DNA from: Candidatus Aquidulcis frankliniae
GTDB taxonomy: Bacteria > Chloroflexota > Limnocylindria > Limnocylindrales > Limnocylindraceae
NCBI GenBank assembly: GCA_009925905.1
Contig: RFPZ01000031.1
Span: 1-14,349, forward strand
DNA length: 14,349 nt
Direction: 5' to 3'
Positions within the stretch are counted from its first letter, which is position 1. Each line of letters starts with the position of its first letter. Position numbers and translations under genes: made by a program. Shown here piece after piece: positions 1 to 7,253 of this stretch. The notes under the pieces were generated by a model. That model worked only from the letters and a program-made list of their open reading frames with translations, was not told the origin of the DNA and did no database searches.

Positions 1-883
1 AACCGTCGGAATCCTTTGCGCGATCGGCGCCTCACTCGCGTGGGGCTTCGGATCGACGACGTCGGATTACGCGTTGACCGCTGGGGTTGGGAACGACACC
101 TTCTTAGTCGTTGAGCTTGGGATTGGGTTCCTGACGCTGTTCCTCATCGCCGCTCTGCGCGGCGAGCTGTCAGCATTTCGGTTTCCAGGGCTCTTCCGCG
201 CCTCTACGACTGGCCTCATTGAGCCGTGGGGTGCCTACACGCTCGGCAACATAGGCATCATCTTCTCAAGCGGCGCTTTTGTTGCGTTAGTCTCGTCGCT
301 GAACCCGGTGCTGATTGGTCTTCTCGCGGCGCCCTATCTCGGCGAGAGGGTAAGCCGACCAGCGGCGATCCTCATGGCTGTCTCAATTGGCGGAGTTGCC
401 CTTGTCGTTGGCGGCGCAGGATTTGATGGCACGCTTCATCCATTCGGGATCATCTTTGCCTTGTGCGGACTGGTTTGTGCTGCGACCTATGGCCTCCTCT
501 CATCAAAGTTAGTGCGCACGGTTCCAGTGCTACCTCTTGTCGCGATGCAACTACTCGTCGCCACCATCGCTTCGGCAATCGTCTGGTGTCTCCGCGTCTT
601 GATCCTGAATGGCGATCCACAAATTCCAGCGAATGAGACAGAGTGGCTCGTTACGGTCGCCACCGGGATCTTCGGTGGGGCAGCGCCGTTCATCCTCTAC
701 CTCGAGGCAACGCGTAGGATTCCAACAACCACCGTGAGCCAGTTCGGTACGCTCGTGCCTGTGATCGCCCTTATCGGCGGAGTGGTCTTCTTGAATGATG
801 TCACTACACCGGTGCAACTTCTTGGCACCGCCATCGTGGTGGTCTCGCTTTCACTCCTCGCGCGTTACGTCCGAGCACATTGA
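1..883 (+). CDS. EamA/DMT-family membrane transporter (5' end cut by window)
   Basis: The reading frame is open from the first bases of the window to TGA at 881-883, so the start lies upstream; the TTG at 74 is internal. About 293 residues are visible, close to the usual ~300 for the family, so only a few residues are probably missing. The protein is almost entirely hydrophobic helices in two similar halves. The first begins with an A-W-G-F-G-S-like stretch typical of EamA repeat starts and ends near VALVVGGAG. The second begins near FGIIFALCGLVCAATYGLLS. Between them is a P-x-L-x-x-L-x-A-x-x-L-G-E-R-like segment common in this superfamily. DMT proteins export or import small metabolites such as amino acids or nucleosides across the inner membrane; the substrate cannot be read from sequence. 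The next gene starts one base after the stop, suggesting co-transcription. Confidence 0.85.
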   Translation, partial: TVGILCAIGASLAWGFGSTTSDYALTAGVGNDTFLVVELGIGFLTLFLIAALRGELSAFRFPGLFRASTTGLIEPWGAYTLGNIGIIFSSGAFVALVSSLNPVLIGLLAAPYLGERVSRPAAILMAVSIGGVALVVGGAGFDGTLHPFGIIFALCGLVCAATYGLLSSKLVRTVPVLPLVAMQLLVATIASAIVWCLRVLILNGDPQIPANETEWLVTVATGIFGGAAPFILYLEATRRIPTTTVSQFGTLVPVIALIGGVVFLNDVTTPVQLLGTAIVVVSLSLLARYVRAH

Positions 884-884
884 A

Positions 885-1466
885 GTGGAGGCATTTATCC
901 TCTCGGCGGGGGTGATCTTCCTCGCGGAACTCGGCGACAAGAGCCAGCTCATGGCAATGGCGTTTGCCGCTCGTTATCGCTTCTGGCCGGTAATGATCGG
1001 CATCACAGGTGCGACGCTGCTCGTGCATGCGGGGTCGGTCTTCATTGGGCGGGTTGCCGCAACAGCACTTCCCGTTGACGCCATCAACATTGCGGCTGGT
1101 GCCGCCTATCTCGGGTTCGCGGTGTGGACGTTGCGCGGCGATGAGCTCGGCGACGAAGATCAGGCCCGTGTTACTCGCCTTGGGCGCTGGGCAATCCTCG
1201 CCATTGGCACCTCATTCTTTTTGTCGGAACTCGGCGATAAGACGATGCTTGCGACCGTCACCCTCGGTGCCACTCATGAGCCGATCGGTACCTGGCTTGG
1301 ATCAACCGCCGGCATGGTGCTCGCCGACGCTCTCGCGGTGGGGGCGGGCACGCTCCTTGCAACCCGTGTAGCTCCGCGCACAATTGCACGGGTTGCCGCA
1401 GCTTCGTTTGTGATCTTTGGGCTACTCCTTGCCTACGAAGGAGTGCGCGGCCTGCTCGGTGTTTAG
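885..1466 (+). CDS. GDT1/TMEM165 (UPF0016) family cation transporter
   Basis: This 193-residue membrane protein carries the two family signature motifs, ELGDKS at residues 15-20 and ELGDKT at 115-120, in two repeated halves of three helices each. The acidic E-x-G-D-K motifs are thought to line the ion path. Family members move Mn2+ and/or Ca2+ (the cyanobacterial homologue is a manganese exporter), so Mn2+ or Ca2+ efflux is the likely job; the ion itself is inference. I chose GTG at 885 because it places the first motif in the first helix, as in homologues, and sits one base after the stop of the upstream transporter, suggesting coupled translation. An in-frame ATG at 795 would only add residues read out of frame from the upstream gene. 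The stop codon interlocks with that of the convergent crtB. Confidence 0.85.
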   Translation: MEAFILSAGVIFLAELGDKSQLMAMAFAARYRFWPVMIGITGATLLVHAGSVFIGRVAATALPVDAINIAAGAAYLGFAVWTLRGDELGDEDQARVTRLGRWAILAIGTSFFLSELGDKTMLATVTLGATHEPIGTWLGSTAGMVLADALAVGAGTLLATRVAPRTIARVAAASFVIFGLLLAYEGVRGLLGV

Positions 1467-2356
1467 GAACTCACTGTAGCGCGGAGCAGGGCAGCGGCCT
1501 TGCGAGTTCGTCCCACGACTGGTCGATGCGGGCGCCGCACACCGTAGCCGTCACGCTCAATTTGGCGCAATATCTCGCGATAGAGGTGCGCTGCTACGCG
1601 AATCGAGCGCCCACCATTCTGAAGGTGTCTGATCCCAGCGATTCCAACCTCGTACTCCGCGTCAGCGCGAGCGATCTCCGCCCGATAGAGGGCGCGGCGA
1701 TCACCGTCGCGGAGCGACGTTGGGCCGCTGGCAGCTGCGGGGTCAAGCCCCACCCGTCGGAGCGCAGCGGCAGAAAGATAGACCCGCCCATTCGCAAGAT
1801 CCTCGTCGACGTCACGCAAGATGTTTGTACGCTGCATCGCCGCGCCAAGCGCACGAGCGGCGCGATCTGCCTGCGCCGCGTCACCAGCGTGCACGCCGAG
1901 TAGTGCCGCCATGAGTCGGCCGACGGTGCCAGCAACCTGATAACAGTAGAGATCGAGATCCGCGTCACTCTCCATGACCGGGCCAGCTAGGTCGCCCTCC
2001 ATACCATCAAGGAATGCGCCGATCGCATCGGTTGGGAGCGAGGGAGTGCGGCGCTGCAAGTCAACGAAGATCGCCAGCTCTTCGCCGGGTGTGCCGTTGA
2101 CCGTTCCAGTGTCAACCCAGGTGCGAATTGCGGCGATGCGCTCCTGGGCGTCAACGCGGTGAGTGGAACCGATCGGTGCCTCAAGGTCAACGAGATCATC
2201 GAGGCGACGGAGTGCCAGATAGAGCAGATTGATGTCGTTGCGCACCTCGCGCGGCAAGAAGCGCGCGGCAAGAGAAAAACTGCGCGCAACGCGATCGATG
2301 GTCACCTGCGCTTCGGGAAGGAGGGCCGCCACGCGCGGATCGCGCTGGAGGGTCAT
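1463..2356 (-). CDS. crtB: phytoene/squalene synthase family protein (likely phytoene synthase)
   Basis: This predicted 297-residue soluble isoprenoid synthase has both Asp-rich Mg2+-diphosphate motifs: DDLVD at residues 53-57 and DVDED at 182-186, the latter within N-I-L-R-D-V-D-E-D-L-A-N-G-R-V-Y-L. Length and motif spacing fit trans-isoprenyl diphosphate synthases that condense two GGPP to phytoene, or two FPP to (dehydro)squalene. The adjacent upstream desaturase favours a carotenoid role, hence crtB, but a C30 product (CrtM or HpnD-like) cannot be excluded. I chose ATG at 2356, four bases after the crtI stop; an in-frame GTG at 2428 would overlap crtI by 68 bases. No clear Shine-Dalgarno precedes the ATG, so translation may depend on coupling to crtI. 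The 3' end overlaps the convergent GDT1 gene by four bases. Confidence 0.85.
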   Translation of the reverse strand: MTLQRDPRVAALLPEAQVTIDRVARSFSLAARFLPREVRNDINLLYLALRRLDDLVDLEAPIGSTHRVDAQERIAAIRTWVDTGTVNGTPGEELAIFVDLQRRTPSLPTDAIGAFLDGMEGDLAGPVMESDADLDLYCYQVAGTVGRLMAALLGVHAGDAAQADRAARALGAAMQRTNILRDVDEDLANGRVYLSAAALRRVGLDPAAASGPTSLRDGDRRALYRAEIARADAEYEVGIAGIRHLQNGGRSIRVAAHLYREILRQIERDGYGVRRPHRPVVGRTRKAAALLRATVSS

Positions 2357-2360
2357 GCAG

Positions 2361-3775
2361 TTACGGGCGGACGAGGTTTCCGGTCGGACCGGTTGCGTGC
2401 GAAGTGAATGGCGCCGGATAGTCACCACGAATCAGGTCTTGGGTGACTTGTGACGTCAGGAGAGCACCCGGCATGCCGGCTCCAGGATGGGTGCCGCCAC
2501 CCACGTAATAGAGGCCGGCGATCGCTCGGTCACGGTTCGGCTGGCGGAAGTAGGCCGACTGCTGCAGCGACGGCTCGACGGCAAAAGCGTTGCCATCAGG
2601 GGCAAGGAGCTCGTCACGGAAGGTGAGCGGTGTCCACGAACGCTCCACCACAATGGAGTCGCGAAGCCCTGGTAGCCCCCAGCTCTCGAGCCACTCCAGC
2701 GTGCGATCGCGCATGCGTGGTTCCGCTTCGGTCCAGTCATCGCCTGAGGCCAGGTTCGGCACGGGGAGCAGGATGGCGATGGAGTCGCCGCCTGGCGGGG
2801 CCATCGCCGGCTCGGTGCGCGAAGGCGCGTGAATGTAGACGGCGTTACTTCGCGGCATACGTCGATCGCGGGTCACATCTTTGATGAAGCCGTGATAGTC
2901 GTCACCCACGACGAGGGTGTGATGCAACAGCTTCTCAAACTTCTTGTTCGTGCCCAGGTACAGCATGTGCGCCGACATGGTGGTACGCAGTGGGCGGAAG
3001 CGCCATGGGAGCGCATCAGGGGCATCGGGAAGGAGTGCATTGCGTGCGGTAACGTCGCCGTTGTAGATGACAAGGTCGGCGTTATGCACGACACCGTCTG
3101 CGGTGCGAACGCCTGTCGCACGACCGTTGCGATGCAAGATCTGATCAACCTTGCTGTTGGTGTGAATTGCGCCGCCCATCTTGGCGATGATCTTGCCGAA
3201 CGATTCAATGATGCTGTAAACGCCACCCTCGGTGTACCAGATCCCATCAGCAATCTGCAGATAGGCAAGCGCCGAATAGATGGCTGGCACGCGCGACGGA
3301 TCACCACCGATGAAGAGTGAGTGGAATCCGAACGCCTGCTGCACATGTGGCTCCTTGAAGAACTTGCCGACCCATCCCTCAAGGAAGCGGATCGCGTCAA
3401 GGCGCGCCATGGTGGGGAGGAGCTTGACGAAGTCTTTTAGGTTCAAGAAGTTCTGACGACACCAAAATCAAAGTGACGATCTTCGCCCGTCCAGAAGATG
3501 CGATAGCCCGGCTGGAGCTGGCGCAGGGTGACGTGATCCGACATCTTCTCGCCCGCTGCGGCGTAGACCTCTTCAAAGAGCCACGGCATGGTGATGAGCG
3601 ATGGGCCAGTGTCAAAGGTGTAGCCGCCCTCGCGAATGCGTGAGGCGCGCCCGCCGATCTCGGGGCGGGCCTCAAGGATGGTGACTTGCCAGCCATCGGA
3701 GAGGAGGCGGATGGCTGTAGAGAGGCCGCCGAAGCCGCTCCCCACGATAATCGCCGTTCGACCCTCCTGCGCCAT
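2361..3775 (-). pseudogene. crtI: phytoene desaturase CrtI, broken by frameshift and internal deletion
   Basis: Two pieces of one CrtI-type FAD-dependent desaturase are present. The N-terminal piece (3775 to 3443, 110 residues) holds the Rossmann dinucleotide motif G-S-G-F-G-G at 12-17, the E-A-R-P-E-I-G-G-R-A segment and the GPSLITMPWLFEEVY region. It runs to H-F-D-F-G, then ends in a short tail at TGA. The C-terminal piece (2361-3446, other frame) starts near NFLNLKDFVKLL and ends with the bacterial phytoene dehydrogenase signature YYVGGGTHPGAGMPGALLTS. In intact CrtI proteins (~490-520 aa) roughly 45-60 residues normally lie between the F-D-F and N-F-L positions; they are missing here. Frames differ by one, with the join at about 3453-3461. 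The N-terminal start has an AAGGGGGG-type Shine-Dalgarno. Intact CrtI would desaturate phytoene to lycopene-type products. It could be a true pseudogene or an assembly error, since the flanking code is otherwise well preserved. Confidence 0.8.
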
Positions 3776-3832
3776 GGACCCCCCTTAGTCGGTGCCGCGG
3801 AGGCAGTGCCCCCTTTGGCAACCATCGTAGGG

Positions 3833-3848
3833 GCGCTGCGCGTAGCGC
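3833..3848. repeat. short inverted repeat in the crtI-iclR divergent region
   Basis: GCGCT at 3833-3837 and AGCGC at 3844-3848 form a 5-bp inverted repeat with a 6-base GC-rich loop. It lies mid-way in the 153-bp gap between the divergent crtI and iclR starts. It could be a second regulator site or chance in GC-rich DNA. Confidence 0.3.
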
Positions 3849-3872
3849 GCTGAGCACGAATCACGCCCCCGA

Positions 3873-3908
3873 TTGACGAGAGCGCCCCGCGGGCGGATCA
3901 TCCGCCCC
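3873..3908 (+). promoter_or_regulatory. putative sigma70-type promoter of iclR-acs
   Basis: TTGACG at 3873-3878 matches five of six -35 consensus bases. After exactly 17 bases comes GATCAT at 3896-3901, matching four of six -10 bases. The expected start of transcription is near 3908, leaving a ~20-base leader that still includes the ribosome-binding site at 3911-3919. The -10 box lies inside the palindrome at 3891-3907. Consensus matching was done by eye. Confidence 0.45.
3891..3907. promoter_or_regulatory. perfect palindrome, candidate operator for IclR
   Basis: GGGCGGAT and ATCCGCCC flank a single central C, giving a perfect 8-bp inverted repeat (17 bp in all). It covers the proposed -10 box of the iclR promoter and ends just before the ribosome-binding site. 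IclR-family regulators bind short palindromes near their own promoters, so autorepression is the simplest reading; this is inference from position and symmetry. As RNA it could also form a hairpin next to the ribosome-binding site. Confidence 0.5.
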
Positions 3909-3910
3909 CA

Positions 3911-3919
3911 AGGGAGGAG
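3911..3919 (+). promoter_or_regulatory. strong ribosome-binding site of iclR
   Basis: AGGGAGGAG at 3911-3919, nine bases before ATG at 3929, is a near-ideal Shine-Dalgarno and fixes the iclR start. Confidence 0.7.
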
Positions 3920-3928
3920 CACCATCTG

Positions 3929-4870
3929 ATGAGTAGTGAACAGGCACGCGGTCGCGCCGCCCAAAGCCCCGACGAGGGCCTTGATCACGCCAACGGCACG
4001 GCGGCGCATGGCGCAGATGACGCCGCAGTTCGATCCGTTGATCGTGCCGCCGCGCTGCTTGTCTGCCTGGCTGATGCCGATGGCTCGGCCTCGGTCACCG
4101 ACCTCTCCCACTCCCTTGATCTGCACAAGTCCACGGTGAGCCGACTCCTTTCGACGCTTGAACGTCGCGGTCTTGTGGAACAGGATCGCGAGAGTGGGCA
4201 CTTCCGCCTCGGTGTCGGAATCATCCGCCTCGCGCAATCTGCAGAGCGCACCTTAGACCTACGCGCGATCGCCCTACCAGAGATGGAGGCGCTCGCGAAG
4301 GCGACCCACGAAACCGTCAGCCTCGAGGTCTTCGACGGCGTCGCCGCTGCAGTTGCGATCTGTCAGATTGACGGGCCAAACCTCACGCCAATGCCCGACA
4401 TCACTGGGCGACCAGTCGCGATGCATGCGATCGCCTCCGGAAAGGTGCTGCTCGCCTCACTCCCTGAGCGCACCGTCCTCTCGATCGCCCGGCGCGGCCT
4501 CGTTGGCTATACGTCGCGCACCATTACGGATGCGCGCGCGCTTCTCGAAGAGCTAGCCACGATTCGTCGCCGCGGCTACGCGGTCGCGATCGGCGAATGG
4601 GACGAGCGAATCACAGCCGCGGCCGTTCCCATCTGTGATGCTCGCGGCACCGTCATCGCCACCGTTGTCGTGTGGGGCGCTGCTACACGAATCACACCTG
4701 GAACCCTCCCGGCACTTGTGACTGCGGCGCGTGATGCTGCCCAGCAGATCAGCACGAAGTTGGGCTGGAGCGGAAACCAGCGCCGTGCCGGAATCGTGCC
4801 GCATCTCAAAGATGATGACGGGGAAGAGCAGGAGCACGAGGTGGAAGACGACGAGGAGGCCGCTGGCTAG
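3929..4870 (+). CDS. IclR-family transcriptional regulator
   Basis: This is a 313-residue DNA-binding regulator. After a ~33-residue polar N-terminal extension comes the winged helix-turn-helix (about residues 35-95, with VTDLSHSLDLHKSTVSRLLSTLERRGLVEQD). A GAF-like IclR effector domain follows (about 105-285), including G-R-P-V-A-M-H-A-I-A-S-G-K-V-L-L-A and the G-Y-A-V-A-I-G-E-W-D-E-R segment. The protein ends in an unusually acidic tail (about 290-313, mostly D/E) that is not part of the family fold. It is fused by a 1-base stop/start overlap to acs, so it very likely controls acetate activation and its own expression; the effector ligand is unknown. Neither activation nor repression is shown by sequence, though the operator over the -10 box points to repression. 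Confidence 0.92.
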   Translation: MSSEQARGRAAQSPDEGLDHANGTAAHGADDAAVRSVDRAAALLVCLADADGSASVTDLSHSLDLHKSTVSRLLSTLERRGLVEQDRESGHFRLGVGIIRLAQSAERTLDLRAIALPEMEALAKATHETVSLEVFDGVAAAVAICQIDGPNLTPMPDITGRPVAMHAIASGKVLLASLPERTVLSIARRGLVGYTSRTITDARALLEELATIRRRGYAVAIGEWDERITAAAVPICDARGTVIATVVVWGAATRITPGTLPALVTAARDAAQQISTKLGWSGNQRRAGIVPHLKDDDGEEQEHEVEDDEEAAG

Positions 4871-6840
4871 TGGGCGACGCATCAGAGCAGCACGGGATTG
4901 AAACCTTTCAGGCCGAAGGCCTCTCTTTTCCTCCCGACGCGGCAACCGCCGGCGCAGCCAATGCGCGCGCCGACCTATATGAGCGTGCCGCTTCCGACCC
5001 CGTTGCCTACTGGGCTGACCAAGCACGCGAACTGCTTACCTGGCGGAAGCCCTTTACCAAAACACTGGAGTGGGATCTCCCATTTGCTAAATGGTTTGAC
5101 GACGGTGAACTCAATGTCTCAGAGAACTGCGTCGATCGCCATGTTGCGGCCGGTCGCGGCGAGAAGGTGGCATTCCACTGGATCGGCGAGCCAGGTGACC
5201 GTCGCACCGTTACCTACAACGACCTGCTACGCGAAGTGCAGAAAACGGCCAATGCGCTGAAGGCGCTTGGGGTGACGAAAGGCGATCGCGTCGCCATCTA
5301 TATGCCGATGGTTCCCGAGGTGGCGATTGCCATGCTCGCCTGCGCCCGTCTCGGTGCCGCGCACAGCGTGGTCTTCAGCGGCTTCCCCGCGAACGCGCTC
5401 GCCGATCGCATCAATGACGCGACCGCGAAGGTGCTGATCACCGCCGACGGCGGCTATCGCAAAGGGAACTTCTTCGAGCTGAAGCCGATCGCCGACGAGG
5501 CACTTACGAGCACCCCGTCAATCACCGGCGTGCTTGTCTACCAGCGGCGTCAGGCGGGCACCGCTGGCACCACCGCAATGCAGGGCGGTCGCGACCACTG
5601 GTGGCACGAGTTCGTGCCAGGTCAGCCAGTTGAGTGCCCGGCCGACCCGATGCCAGCCGAACAGTTGCTCTACCTGCTCTACACCAGCGGCACCACCGCG
5701 AAACCGAAGGGGATTATGCACACCAGCGCTGGCTATTTGCTCGGTGCAACCTTCACCCATCGCGCCGTCTTCGACATCAAGCCCGACGACGTCTACTGGT
5801 GCGCTGCCGACGTTGGCTGGGTGACTGGACACAGCTATATCGTGTACGGTCCACTCAGCAACGGCGCGACACAGGTGATGTACGAGGGAACCCCCGACAC
5901 CCCAGCGTGGGATCGGTGGTGGTCCATCGTCGAAGAGTTGAAGGTCAGCATTCTTTACTGCGCACCAACGGCGATTCGTGCCTTCATGCGCCAAGGCGAT
6001 GAACATCCGAAGGGGCACGACCTCTCCTCCCTCCGCCTTCTCGGTTCTGTTGGTGAACCGATCAATCCCGAAGCGTGGCTCTGGTACCGCGAGCTCATCG
6101 GCGGCAACCGTACGCCGATCGTTGATACCTGGTGGCAGACCGAGACGGGGTCGATTCTGATCAGCCCACTCCCTGGTGTCACCACCACCAAGCCTGGTTC
6201 CGCAACCTTCCCGCTCCCTGGCATCTCGGCAGATGTTGTCGATGATTCAGGGAAGAGCGTGCCGCTCGGTTCAGGCGGCTACCTCACCCTTACAAGGCCC
6301 TGGCCTTCTATGCTGCGCGGCATCTGGGGCGACCCAGAGCGCTTCAAGGAGACGTACTGGAGCCGATTCCCCGGCTCGTACTTCGCGGGAGACGGTGCGC
6401 GCCGCGACGCCGACGGGTACTACTGGCTCCTTGGCCGCGTCGACGATGTCATGAACGTCTCGGCGCACCGCATCAGCACTATTGAGGTGGAATCAGCGCT
6501 CGTTGACCACCACGCTGTGGCCGAGGCTGCGGTGGTAGGGAAGAGTGACCCGCTGACCGGCCAGGCAATCGTCGGATTCGTCATCTTGAAGAAAGGGATA
6601 GACCCAACGCCCGCACTGCTCGAAGAGTTGCGCGGGCACGTAGGGAAAAGCATCGGTGCAATCGCCAAGCCGAAGCATCTGGAATTCGTGCCGGAGCTTC
6701 CAAAGACACGCTCGGGGAAGATCATGCGGCGCCTGCTTCGCGACATTGCCGAGGGTCGAAACCTTGGGGATGTGACCACCCTCGCCGATTCATCGATCGT
6801 GGAGGTCATTCGCGCGAACACCGGCGCCGCCGACGAGTAG
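4870..6840 (+). CDS. acs: acetyl-CoA synthetase (AMP-forming)
   Basis: This 656-residue cytosolic enzyme converts acetate, ATP and CoA to acetyl-CoA via acetyl-AMP. Visible signatures are the P-loop-like Y-T-S-G-T-T-A-K-P-K-G at 271-281, the ADVGWVTGHSYIVYGPL segment, and DTWWQTETG with W422, which lines up with the Trp that limits the acyl pocket to acetate. Also present are GRVDDV with the hinge Asp at 525 and PKTRSGKIMRR with catalytic Lys617, the residue that protein acetyltransferases modify in homologues. Length matches standard Acs (~650). The GTG start overlaps the iclR stop by one base (TAGTG). No start codon with a better context was seen nearby. The conserved N-V-S-G-H-R motif reads N-V-S-A-H-R here (Ala532), discussed in the findings. 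Propionyl-CoA synthetase is a less likely alternative given W422 and overall similarity. Confidence 0.95.
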   Translation: MGDASEQHGIETFQAEGLSFPPDAATAGAANARADLYERAASDPVAYWADQARELLTWRKPFTKTLEWDLPFAKWFDDGELNVSENCVDRHVAAGRGEKVAFHWIGEPGDRRTVTYNDLLREVQKTANALKALGVTKGDRVAIYMPMVPEVAIAMLACARLGAAHSVVFSGFPANALADRINDATAKVLITADGGYRKGNFFELKPIADEALTSTPSITGVLVYQRRQAGTAGTTAMQGGRDHWWHEFVPGQPVECPADPMPAEQLLYLLYTSGTTAKPKGIMHTSAGYLLGATFTHRAVFDIKPDDVYWCAADVGWVTGHSYIVYGPLSNGATQVMYEGTPDTPAWDRWWSIVEELKVSILYCAPTAIRAFMRQGDEHPKGHDLSSLRLLGSVGEPINPEAWLWYRELIGGNRTPIVDTWWQTETGSILISPLPGVTTTKPGSATFPLPGISADVVDDSGKSVPLGSGGYLTLTRPWPSMLRGIWGDPERFKETYWSRFPGSYFAGDGARRDADGYYWLLGRVDDVMNVSAHRISTIEVESALVDHHAVAEAAVVGKSDPLTGQAIVGFVILKKGIDPTPALLEELRGHVGKSIGAIAKPKHLEFVPELPKTRSGKIMRRLLRDIAEGRNLGDVTTLADSSIVEVIRANTGAADE

Positions 6841-6846
6841 GGACGC

Positions 6847-6905
6847 AGAGAGTGGATCTTTTCCACAGTGGCGGCTGGGCAGTGGCTCAGCCGTGGAAAA
6901 CTCTC
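6847..6905 (+). terminator. imperfect hairpin just after acs
   Basis: TTTTCCAC (from about 6859) pairs with GTGGAAAA at 6893-6900, with an inner GGCT/AGCC helix and an outer GAGAG/CTCTC helix interrupted by a bulge on the 5' side. It starts seven bases after the acs stop. The A-rich right arm on the plus strand, rather than a U-run, makes it a non-classical terminator. It could instead be the 5' domain of the structured region that follows. Confidence 0.4.
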
Positions 6906-7225
6906 CCCGGTCGACCCAATAAGTCGTTGATAAGTCCCTTCTGCTGAGGGGTCGCACTCGCGATGCTACTCGTAGCCCGAAGGGGCCAGCGGTGAACCCG
7001 CCGACCGAGCAATCGGCCAGGCGGCACGAACTGTGGCGATAACGGGATCGAACCGACAGGCAACTGACGGTGCTGGTGAATGACCACCAAAGCGCGGGGC
7101 AACTCGCAGCGGCGGAGCGGAGGGTCACCTGGGAGCTTCGGCTTTACGGCTGGAGCGACTCGATCCGATCTCACAGCGGAGGGGAACCGGCGTGCAAGCG
7201 TCGCCCCCGACATCGGATGGTCTCT
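6906..7225 (+). ncRNA. candidate structured non-coding RNA with three GCAA tetraloops
   Basis: This fills most of the 413-base gap between the convergent acs and LCP genes. No ORF here has a recognisable protein signature. Plus-strand helices found by eye are listed next. UCCCU/AGGGG closes a 7-base loop near 6935-6951. CCGCC/GGCGG (6998-7002 with 7020-7024) encloses CCGA-GCAA-UCGG at 7005-7016. UGGUG/CACCA is at 7074-7089. GCGGG-GCAA-CUCGC is at 7094-7107. GGAGC-UUCG-GCUUU is at 7132-7145. GGGG, an AAC bulge, CGGCGU-GCAA-GCGUCG and CCCC span 7181-7207, and this is enclosed by AUCCGAU (7163-7169) paired with AUCGGAU (7212-7218). GNRA and UUCG caps occur only when read on the plus strand, which sets the orientation. 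I found no consensus of RNase P RNA, tmRNA, SRP RNA or the B12 riboswitch. Ends and promoter are undefined. Confidence 0.4.
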
Positions 7226-7253
7226 CGGGCGAACTCTTTCCCCTCTCCTCTCC

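Noticed and set aside
795..884. Upstream ATG start for the GDT1 gene
   Set aside because: It would add 30 residues encoded out of frame within the transporter gene and displace the first helix from its family position; GTG 885 fits better.
2357..2428. GTG start at 2428 for crtB
   Set aside because: It overlaps the conserved end of crtI and adds a basic stretch not seen in the family; ATG 2356 lies four bases after the crtI stop.
6859..6867. DnaA-box-like TTTTCCACA near 6860 and TTATCAAC on the minus strand near 6930
   Set aside because: Only two imperfect matches, no cluster, no AT-rich unwinding region and no replication gene nearby.
7040..7060. tRNA-like T-loop (GGTTCGATCCC) on the minus strand
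   Set aside because: The flanking bases do not form the 5-bp T-arm, and no acceptor, D or anticodon arms could be found around it.
6887..7213. 108-codon minus-strand frame in the acs-LCP gap, ending in a Q-K-G-L-I-N-D-L-L-like stretch
   Set aside because: Composition is Arg/Pro-rich with no domain, there is no good ribosome-binding site, and the region is better explained by plus-strand RNA structure.
6841..7253. RNase P RNA, tmRNA, SRP RNA or cobalamin riboswitch in the acs-LCP gap
   Set aside because: None of the conserved blocks I know for these RNAs was found on either strand.
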